From assembly GCA_964523735.1 (NCBI GenBank), contig CAZFYZ010000091.1:1-15610 (forward strand): a stretch of DNA of 15,610 nucleotides. The letters are read 5' to 3'. The notes beneath the pieces are model-generated. The model saw only the letters and a program-made list of their open reading frames with translations. It ran no database searches and was not told the DNA's origin. Shown piece after piece: positions 7,128 to 12,828 of the stretch (the first letter of the stretch is position 1; each line of letters opens with the position of its first letter). Source of the stretch: CAZFYZ01 sp964523735. GTDB lineage: Bacteria > Armatimonadota > UBA5829. A program made the position numbers and the translations under genes.

Positions 7128-7880
7128 CTACTCCTTGACCGGGAACTTCAGCGGTTCGCCGAAATCGAGCCAGCCGTGGTCCATAAGATAATCACAGGCG
7201 TGGGCGTAGGGCATGTAGCCGTAGCGGCCGCCGCCTGAGTCGCGCAGGATGAAGACTCCCCCACCCGGCTGCGCGTCATCGTCAACATAGCCGACCAGCA
7301 GCATGCTGTGCCCGCCTTCATCGAGGATCATGTCTTCCTTCGGCTTGTAGTCGATCATGTTGTCGTACTTCCAAGCCATCTTGTTGGTCCAGCAGAACCC
7401 GCCGGCAACCGGCCAGCCGGAAGCGATCACCCGCTTGAGATTCTTGAACTGCTCCCTGGTCAGGCCCGGCTTGAAGTGCGTTGACTTCAGCCAGTGGAAG
7501 GTTGCCCCGTGCTTCTTCGTCCACTCAGCGGTCGCCAGAGCATCGGCGGAGGGCTCGATGTTCTCATCGAACTTGGTGCGATAGGGCATCTGCGCCTCAA
7601 GGCAGATCCCGTGCTTCATGAACCCGTCGACCAGGTTGCAGAAGAAGTCGCCATCGTCCCTCTCGCCCTTGGCCGAGTTCGCCGCCCAGTTGAGGAACTC
7701 GGGGCTCAGACGGCCGATCGGAGCCTTCTGTGAAAGCGCGTACTCCAGCGCCCCGGTGATCGCGAAGACCGAGCAGGTTCCTCTCGGCCACTGGCATCTT
7801 ATGGGCATTCCCGCTCCCTCGAACTTGGGGCGAAGGTCAACACTTTCCGGCAGTTTCCCGGCTTTCTTTGTCTCGCTCAA
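7128..7880 (-). CDS. Papain-fold (C1-like) cysteine peptidase without signal peptide, Asn of triad replaced by Asp
   Basis: The 250-residue protein aligns to the mature domain of papain-like peptidases. Seen: PESVDLRPKF (11-20), the oxyanion Gln30 and nucleophile Cys36 in CQWPRGTCSVFAITGALEY, His191 in DEGGHSMLLVGY, and the closing motif ILRDSGGGRYGYMPYAH. In papain that motif has NSWG; here Asp214 stands at the Asn position and the Trp is missing. There is no signal peptide and no inhibitory propeptide, so the enzyme is predicted cytoplasmic and constitutively folded, or exported by an unseen route. The start is a TTG at 7880 with GAGG 11 nt upstream and an in-frame stop 9 nt before it; the first in-frame ATG (residue 25) would cut too close to the active Cys. 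It is last in the minus block after the lipoate-ligase-family gene. Substrate is unknown. Confidence 0.82.
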   Translation of the reverse strand: MSETKKAGKLPESVDLRPKFEGAGMPIRCQWPRGTCSVFAITGALEYALSQKAPIGRLSPEFLNWAANSAKGERDDGDFFCNLVDGFMKHGICLEAQMPYRTKFDENIEPSADALATAEWTKKHGATFHWLKSTHFKPGLTREQFKNLKRVIASGWPVAGGFCWTNKMAWKYDNMIDYKPKEDMILDEGGHSMLLVGYVDDDAQPGGGVFILRDSGGGRYGYMPYAHACDYLMDHGWLDFGEPLKFPVKE

Positions 7881-7899
7881 TTTACATTACACCTCTATA

Positions 7900-7941
7900 G
7901 TCTGAAGTCGAAAGTCCAAGGTCAAGAGTCAGGCGTCAAAA
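7900..7941. repeat. Heptanucleotide tandem repeat, six degenerate units
   Basis: Six consecutive 7-nt units each begin with GTC: GTCTGAA, GTCGAAA, GTCCAAG, GTCAAGA, GTCAGGC, GTCAAAA. It fills the space between the papain-like gene and its upstream neighbour, and units 5 and 6 cover the last codons and stop of that neighbour (7929-7941). It resembles short tandemly repeated heptamers known from cyanobacteria and some other bacteria. Confidence 0.75.
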
Positions 7942-8585
7942 CAACCTACGGCGGCGCGGGCAAAGGCGTTCTCAACGTCGTCTCGGTCAGCCTTCACACC
8001 CAGATCGCGAAGCGTCACGATGAAGTCCGAGTGCTTTCGGCCCTGGCGATAGTCGGGCTCACGCGTGGGGTGCCTCAGCACTGTCTCAAGCAGATCGTGG
8101 TCGATGTCCACCAGCACGGTCCCGTGCAAGAGGATCGCGTGCCACTTTCTGGCCTGGGCGTTGCCAGATATCTTGCGCTCGCCGATGGCTATATCAGAGA
8201 CACCCTTGTGCCGCGCGCTGATGCCCAGGCTCGCAAGCGCGTCTATAACCAGTATAGCACCTTGGCCGAACATCCTGTGGATATCCAGCGACCCCGTATC
8301 CGGCGCGGTGTACGAGTAGTTGAACACGCCCTCGGTCTGGAGGACCGTTCCGCCGCCGGTTATGCGCTTGATCACCTGGATTCCGTGCCGCCCGCACTCG
8401 TCGAGGTCCGCCGCGATCTCGGGCTTATCCGCGCACCCCAGCACAACCGTCGGCGGTCCACCCCACCAAAACCGCAGCACCCGCCGCCCGTCTCGGACAG
8501 CTGTGCGCGCCAGCTCGGCGTCTATATCCAGATTGCCCTGCACGGTTGGCGCGCTCAGGCGGAGGATCTCGAGATCATTCGACAT
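7929..8585 (-). CDS. Lipoate/biotin protein ligase family protein (LplA/LipM-like)
   Basis: The 218-residue protein is a single BPL/LplA catalytic domain, a family that attaches or transfers lipoyl, octanoyl or biotinyl groups to carrier-protein lysines. Seen: the nucleotide/acyl-binding RITGGGTVLQTEGVFNYS (residues 74-91), and GVSDIAIGERKISGNAQ (128-144), where Lys138 matches the conserved catalytic lysine, followed by LLHGTVLVDID. LplA has a C-terminal accessory domain that is absent here, so it may be a LipM/LipL-type octanoyl transferase, an LplA needing a partner, or a paralogue of unknown use. No lipoylated enzyme is nearby. The ATG lies 10 nt after the upstream stop codon with only a weak Shine-Dalgarno, so translation probably couples to the Ig-repeat gene. 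Its last codons lie inside a 7-nt repeat array. Confidence 0.85.
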   Translation of the reverse strand: MSNDLEILRLSAPTVQGNLDIDAELARTAVRDGRRVLRFWWGGPPTVVLGCADKPEIAADLDECGRHGIQVIKRITGGGTVLQTEGVFNYSYTAPDTGSLDIHRMFGQGAILVIDALASLGISARHKGVSDIAIGERKISGNAQARKWHAILLHGTVLVDIDHDLLETVLRHPTREPDYRQGRKHSDFIVTLRDLGVKADRDDVENAFARAAVGCFDA

Positions 8586-8595
8586 TACGGACTTC

Positions 8596-10437
8596 TTACC
8601 TACCGCTGGCGGATGCTCCTGCTGGTTCGGACATCGGCAATGGCGGCGGGAGGATCAGCATGCAATCCGTCTTGGCTCTAATCCAGTAGCCTTGCCATGG
8701 CGCCAGCTGAGGTACCGCCCCCTCGATCTGGGACGGATCGCCGACAAGATAGTAGTTTCCTGCAGCGCTGTCCCATCCCCACGCGTACAACTCGACGCTG
8801 TTCCCAGCGTCACGTAGAGGGACCAGCACATACCAGTCGTTCACTTGGATTGCGTCCAAGTCCCAGTTGATGGGCAGCAGGAACGGCTGCCCGATGAGGT
8901 TCCACCCTTTGTACAGGCTGACGTAGTATGGGTCGCCATGATCCACGGCTCTGCCACGAGGGTAAGCAGTATCCGGCGCATTGAAATAGGCCCAGAACCC
9001 GCGCGTGGGGCAGTCAGACCATAACCAGGTCTCCGAGTCAGGATACCGGGCATAGGCGCACGTGTCGCGCTCGTAGCTGAGCCAGTAGTCCTCCATAAAG
9101 CCTACGTTGACCTTGGGATCTGGATCCCATGGGATGATAGGCACAGAGACCAGCGACAGACCCGTCCACGTCTCTCCGGGCGAAGAGGGTATATAGTCGG
9201 CCGTCAGATCCAGAGAAGAGGCATTGCCCGATGAGTCATAGGCTACAAAAGTGACAAGGTTGGCGCCCGGCTCGAGCTCGATATCTTCAGCAACTACGGT
9301 CTCGTAACCCCAACACACTCCGCTGTAGCCCTTGTCGGTCCACCAGCATGTGAGCGTGACGCCCACATCATCCCACACACTCAGAGTGACGTCAGCCTTC
9401 TGGCAGTTGAAAGTAGCCTTGCCTTCATAGATGTCCCAGAACATGATCTCCGGCGGGCTCACGTCGGTGAACGCGACCTCGATGACATCCGAAGAGCTGT
9501 TGCCACTAGCATCCTCCGCCGTAACAGTTATGACGTTGCGGCCAGGCTTGAGGGGAACACCCCAGCAACTCCAGGTTCCATTCCAGGACCAGTCGCTGCC
9601 GCTGTCACCACGATCGCTTGTCCACTGAATGCTGATCATGTCCGAATTGTCGACTACTGTCCCGCGCAGATCCAAAGAAGCGTACTGAGATGTCCAAGTG
9701 CCTTCGGAAGTGGGATACGTGATCTCGATCTGTGGCGTGGTGTGGTCTGTGAACGTCACCAGCAGCACAGCCGTCCCAATCAGGCCAATGGAATCTGTTG
9801 CCGTAACCGTGATCTCGTTCTCGCCAACACAAAGGTCGACCTCATTGGCAGCCCAGTTGTTAGTCCCCTCACATTGGCCAGACGAAGCAGTGTTCAGGTT
9901 GGTCCAGGCCACATTGACGATGCCCGTGTTGTCCGAGGCCACTCCGGTGATGCTTATCTTTGAAGCCGTGACCTCAACAGCACCGTTGACAGCCGCAGGC
10001 GAGGTAATGATCACTGTGGGGGGTTCAACGTCCTTGGTCACAGTCACTGAATCTGTCGCGGAGTTGCCTGCCATATCTACAGTGGTCACGGTAATGGCGT
10101 TCACTCCGTCGGCTAGAGGGATACCCGCCGCAGACCAACTAGTCGTACCGACGCAAGTTCCACCGCCTCCGCGGCTGTTGGTCCACGTCACACTGGAAAT
10201 GCCTGTGTCGTCGGAGGCTTCACCACCGATAGTGACCCTGCTGAGCCGCGTTGAAAACGTTGGGCTGACCGTGGGAAGGGTGATCGCCACCCTTGGCGGT
10301 GTGGTGTCGGACACCGCAGACTTGACGACTCCGGGCGGTCGATAGCGGATCTGATTGCGCCTGTTGGGTGCGGCTTTGGTAGATGGCAACAGCACAAACG
10401 CCATCAGGATGACAGCAAGGGCTTTCCTGGTGAGCAT
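8596..10437 (-). CDS. Secreted protein with four tandem Ig-like domains and a C-terminal GWNLIG-type domain
   Basis: The 613-residue protein has a signal peptide (MLTRKALAVILMAFVLLPSTKAAP), a short basic linker, then four Ig-like repeats of about 90-95 residues (about 44-135, 136-231, 232-324, 325-414). Each begins with PP-V-I-type strands, carries ASDDTGI--V-WTN and ends G-N-ITVTA-D-AGN; many have paired Cys (GTCVGT, GQCEGT). This is the pattern of bacterial Ig-like surface modules. Residues about 421-600 form a different Trp- and Tyr-rich domain (LSLVSVPIIPW, TRGFWAYFN, YKGWNLIGQPF, WQGYWIRAKTDCMLILPPP), seen at the C terminus of many secreted proteins of uncultured bacteria. No catalytic motif is visible, so adhesion or cell-surface scaffolding is the best guess. 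The ATG at 10437 has GAGGAG about 8 nt upstream; the 44 codons above it are not credible coding. Confidence 0.85.
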   Translation of the reverse strand: MLTRKALAVILMAFVLLPSTKAAPNRRNQIRYRPPGVVKSAVSDTTPPRVAITLPTVSPTFSTRLSRVTIGGEASDDTGISSVTWTNSRGGGGTCVGTTSWSAAGIPLADGVNAITVTTVDMAGNSATDSVTVTKDVEPPTVIITSPAAVNGAVEVTASKISITGVASDNTGIVNVAWTNLNTASSGQCEGTNNWAANEVDLCVGENEITVTATDSIGLIGTAVLLVTFTDHTTPQIEITYPTSEGTWTSQYASLDLRGTVVDNSDMISIQWTSDRGDSGSDWSWNGTWSCWGVPLKPGRNVITVTAEDASGNSSSDVIEVAFTDVSPPEIMFWDIYEGKATFNCQKADVTLSVWDDVGVTLTCWWTDKGYSGVCWGYETVVAEDIELEPGANLVTFVAYDSSGNASSLDLTADYIPSSPGETWTGLSLVSVPIIPWDPDPKVNVGFMEDYWLSYERDTCAYARYPDSETWLWSDCPTRGFWAYFNAPDTAYPRGRAVDHGDPYYVSLYKGWNLIGQPFLLPINWDLDAIQVNDWYVLVPLRDAGNSVELYAWGWDSAAGNYYLVGDPSQIEGAVPQLAPWQGYWIRAKTDCMLILPPPLPMSEPAGASASGR

Positions 10438-10469
10438 GTTTGTTTCTCCTCGTTGTGGTGTGATCTGGG

Positions 10470-10532
10470 CTATGGCGCTGGCAGGATCAGAATGCAACCC
10501 TGTGATCTCACCCTCCCGGAGCACGACTGCAA
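10470..10532 (-). pseudogene. Apparent 3'-end remnant of a paralogue of the Ig-repeat gene, now in its 5' leader
   Basis: Read on the minus strand this stretch gives LQSCSGRVRSQGCILILPAP then a stop (10470-10472). It resembles the C terminus of the gene directly downstream (WQGYWIRAKTDCMLILPPP). At DNA level 10468-10500 matches 8636-8668 at 27 of 33 positions without gaps. The simplest reading is that a duplicated neighbour decayed, leaving its tail in the leader. Confidence 0.5.
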
Positions 10533-10536
10533 TCGT

Positions 10537-10565
10537 AATATACTCGTGCAGAGCCTGCTCGTCAA
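10537..10565 (-). promoter_or_regulatory. Sigma70-like promoter of the Ig-repeat gene block
   Basis: On the minus strand: -35 TTGACG (10560-10565), 17-nt spacer, -10 TATATT (10537-10542). The predicted start near 10530 gives a leader of about 93 nt. It separates the Ig-repeat gene, the lipoate-ligase-family gene and the papain-like gene from the upstream RNA methyltransferase. Confidence 0.7.
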
Positions 10566-10627
10566 GCACAAATCACGAGTGCGAGACAGCTGGATGGGAG
10601 GCCGGGTTCCGGATGTTGGGACAACCA

Positions 10628-11440
10628 TCAACTGCGCTGCCTTACGGCCTCGTAGAGAACAACGCTGGCGGCGACCGCAATGTTGAGGGAGTTGATCCGC
10701 CCTTGCATGGGGATTCGCACTACTTCATCGGCAAGCTCGCGGACGGTATCGGATATACCTACGTGCTCGTTGCCTACGATGATAAGCGTGGGGGCGGTCA
10801 GATCGGTGCCGGTGTAGTCCGTGCTGCTGTTGGCGGAGGTGGCCAAGACCCTCAGGCCGCGCTTCCGCGCTTCTTCGATGACTCGCCGGACATCGCCCTG
10901 AATCGAGATCGGCACCGTGAATACCGCGCCGCGTGATCCACGAACGACGCGGCGGCCGAACGGATCGACCGTATCCGCCGCAAGCACCACTCCCGTGACG
11001 CCAGCGGCATCCGTCGAGCGCAGAAGCATGCCCAGGTTATCAGCGTTCTCACCGTGCTCGACCATCAGCACGAGCTGGCGATCTCCAGAGAGCGCATCAT
11101 CCAGCGAGGCAACTCTTCTCTCGACGATGGCCAGGCACTCCGGCGTCGGCTTTGCCTCGAGCACCTTCGCCAGCAGGCCCTCCGTCGAGCACTGCACGCT
11201 GACGCCGGCTGTGAGCGCCCGGTTGACGAGAGACTCGGACTCCGGCGAGGCCGCGAACCGATCCGAAATCAGCAGGTTCGTTACCCACCCGCCGTAGTCG
11301 AACGCCCGCGTCGCCAACTCAAGCCCCTCAGCGATGAAGAAACCTCGCTTGCGGCGGCCTTGATCGGTGACGAGCTCGCTCAGCAAAGTGATGGCTGGGT
11401 CTTTCTGTCCGGTGACTCTTGGTAATCGGCTGTCTGGCAT
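10628..11440 (-). CDS. TrmH/SpoU-family RNA 2'-O-ribose methyltransferase
   Basis: The 270-residue protein has the layout of 23S rRNA methyltransferases of the RlmB/TsnR/YsgA type: an N-terminal substrate-binding domain (RRKRGFFIAEGLELATRAFDYGG to PECLAIVERR) and a C-terminal SPOUT knot domain. The three SpoU motifs are visible: ENADNLGMLLRSTDAAGV (with the conserved Arg), IVGNEHVGIS, and IPMQGRINSLNIAVAASVVLYE. SPOUT enzymes of this group act as dimers with S-adenosylmethionine; the exact RNA target cannot be read. The frame is open 44 codons further up, but MPDSRLPRVTGQKDPAITLL matches the usual N terminus, and the ATG at 11440 lies 6 nt below a -10 box without Shine-Dalgarno, so a leaderless transcript is predicted. 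The Ig-repeat gene downstream has its own promoter. Confidence 0.93.
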   Translation of the reverse strand: MPDSRLPRVTGQKDPAITLLSELVTDQGRRKRGFFIAEGLELATRAFDYGGWVTNLLISDRFAASPESESLVNRALTAGVSVQCSTEGLLAKVLEAKPTPECLAIVERRVASLDDALSGDRQLVLMVEHGENADNLGMLLRSTDAAGVTGVVLAADTVDPFGRRVVRGSRGAVFTVPISIQGDVRRVIEEARKRGLRVLATSANSSTDYTGTDLTAPTLIIVGNEHVGISDTVRELADEVVRIPMQGRINSLNIAVAASVVLYEAVRQRS

Positions 11441-11446
11441 GTGTAA

Positions 11447-11476
11447 GTGATAGCTGATTACGCGGGCGCGTGTCAA
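11447..11476 (-). promoter_or_regulatory. Sigma70-like promoter of trmH-family gene, predicted leaderless
   Basis: On the minus strand: perfect -35 TTGACA (11471-11476), 18-nt spacer, -10 TATCAC (11447-11452, 4 of 6). Only 6 nt separate the -10 box from the ATG at 11440, so transcription should begin at about the first base of the start codon. Confidence 0.65.
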
Positions 11477-11665
11477 GTCAGGCACGTGTGCCCAAACGAA
11501 GCGAGCAGTCAATAATATACGCTTACTCGCCTCACTTGTCGCCTGCTCGTCACCACGTTTGCAGGTAACCATACGTGGGTATCAAACGGGTGACTAGGGT
11601 TCTCCGGGAAGTAAGCGGCCCGAAGGGATCTCTCGCTAACTCAGTATCTGCTAGGAGGTAGGAAA
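11477..11665 (+). other. Intergenic region upstream of the secreted repeat protein
   Basis: Between the trmH-family promoter and the plus-strand gene lie about 190 bases without a credible gene. No promoter with good spacing was found for the plus gene; TTGCAG (11559-11564) with TATCAA 15 nt later is the nearest candidate and is weak. The end holds AGGAGG 7 nt before the ATG, preceded by TCAGTATCT, which recurs before the DUF1540 gene. Confidence 0.4.
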
Positions 11666-12751
11666 ATGCGAGCTCTGCTTCTTATCCTCGCACTGACGCT
11701 TTTGGGAGTCGTGGCAGCGATGGCAGCCGACTACTGCCCTCCCACAACGACGACCACCGTTCAGCCCGGCGTGTGCCCACCCGTAGCCACATGCCCTCCG
11801 GCGACCTGTCCGCCAACAGCCACAGCCGAGCAAGTGGCGCTGATCTGCCTGGCAAACAGCATCGGTGTGCCGCCCGACCAGGTTCAGCAGCTCATGGCTC
11901 AAGGAATGACACCAGCCGATGTCTGGGTAGCCTACACGCTGTCGGGGCGGGCGGGTATACCCGTTACGGACGTCGTAACCAGTTGGCAGCAGACAAAGAG
12001 CTGGTCGCAGACCGCAAGCAAGTACAACGTGACAATGGCGGATCTCGGCTACCCGCTCGCCACAGGGTCGTCCGACAACTTCAACACCATGTTCATCGCG
12101 CAGTACTATGGCCTGCCGCCGTCGACAGTTACGCAGCTAAGGCAGCAAGGCTACTCCTGGAACGATGTATTCATGATTGCCAATGCTGCGGGCCGCACCG
12201 GCCAGTCGGTTTCCCAGATCACTACTTGGCGAGCCCAGGGCAAGACCTGGAATGACATCGCCGTCGCGACAAACGTGACGCTGGACAACCTCGTGTGCCC
12301 CTATCAGCAACGAGTAATCGTGACTCGGGCGACCATGGGGGCCGGGCCGCCCTGCCAGATGGTGATCTACACCACGGGCGGCAATGCTCTTCTCACGGAG
12401 GACTTGGCCAACAGGTACTACCTGCAGGGTTACGACTGGATGGATGTCGCGATCGCGGCAAACGTGTCGAGAACCGCCAATGTGCCGATTGACTGGCTGC
12501 TGGACAGAATAAAGAATGGGGCAATGTGGCCGGACATCCTCGCGAAGTACAATGTCCCGCCGGAGATAGCCTACAACTTGACGAACTATCCGTTCGCACA
12601 GCACTCGATCTACTCCGACAGCGTAGAGTGCGCCAGACTGCAGGCGATTCAGAAATGGCAGCAGCCGTGCGAGAAGACGACGATGGATTACCCCGTTATG
12701 GCCGGGCGCATGTGGACGACTTCCTCGTTCTACAACCAGCCGAACTGGTAG
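11666..12751 (+). CDS. Secreted protein with Cys/Pro/Thr-rich linker and three helical repeats, function unknown
   Basis: I do not recognise a named family. The 361-residue product has a signal peptide (MRALLLILALTLLGVVAAMAAD), a low-complexity linker with CPP and Thr runs (about 24-52), then related repeats of about 65 residues: 63-128, 144-209, and a shorter 248-301. Each repeat has a small-residue helix with a GVPP or GLPP turn, an LxxQG-x-(S/T)xxDV element (QGYSWNDVF, QGYDWMDVA), and a second half ending G-K-TWNDIAVATNVTLDNL or NGAMWPDILAKYNVPPEIA. The halves themselves look alike (W-x-D-[VI]), so the unit may be an older duplication. The C-terminal tail (about 310-361) is Tyr- and Trp-rich with two Cys. 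The ATG is set by AGGAGG at 7-nt spacing. A binding or structural envelope role is inference. It ends at a strong terminator. Confidence 0.75.
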   Translation: MRALLLILALTLLGVVAAMAADYCPPTTTTTVQPGVCPPVATCPPATCPPTATAEQVALICLANSIGVPPDQVQQLMAQGMTPADVWVAYTLSGRAGIPVTDVVTSWQQTKSWSQTASKYNVTMADLGYPLATGSSDNFNTMFIAQYYGLPPSTVTQLRQQGYSWNDVFMIANAAGRTGQSVSQITTWRAQGKTWNDIAVATNVTLDNLVCPYQQRVIVTRATMGAGPPCQMVIYTTGGNALLTEDLANRYYLQGYDWMDVAIAANVSRTANVPIDWLLDRIKNGAMWPDILAKYNVPPEIAYNLTNYPFAQHSIYSDSVECARLQAIQKWQQPCEKTTMDYPVMAGRMWTTSSFYNQPNW

Positions 12752-12796
12752 CGAGATCGATGCAAGTGCCCGGGCGATGGAGGTGAAGGTCGTTGG

Positions 12797-12828
12797 GGCC
12801 GGGGGGCGGAGAGTTCCCCGGCCTTTTA
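12797..12828 (+). terminator. Intrinsic terminator after the secreted repeat protein gene
   Basis: Stem GGCCGGGG (12797-12804) pairs with CCCCGGCC (12816-12823), with an 11-nt loop and then TTTTAT. It is a textbook rho-independent terminator on the plus strand. The convergent membrane-protein gene stops at 12829, so the stem can also serve that transcript. Confidence 0.85.

Noticed and set aside
7900..7941. CRISPR array
   Set aside because: The units are 7 nt with no spacers, so this is a tandem heptamer repeat.
9698..10345. 215-codon plus-strand frame opposite the Ig-repeat gene
   Set aside because: Its Val/Thr-rich, regular product mirrors the repeated Ig strands on the opposite strand, so it is a shadow.
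10438..10569. N-terminal 44-codon extension of the Ig-repeat protein
   Set aside because: It would place non-hydrophobic sequence before a good signal peptide, and the ATG at 10437 has its own Shine-Dalgarno; the extension would also begin upstream of the predicted transcription start.
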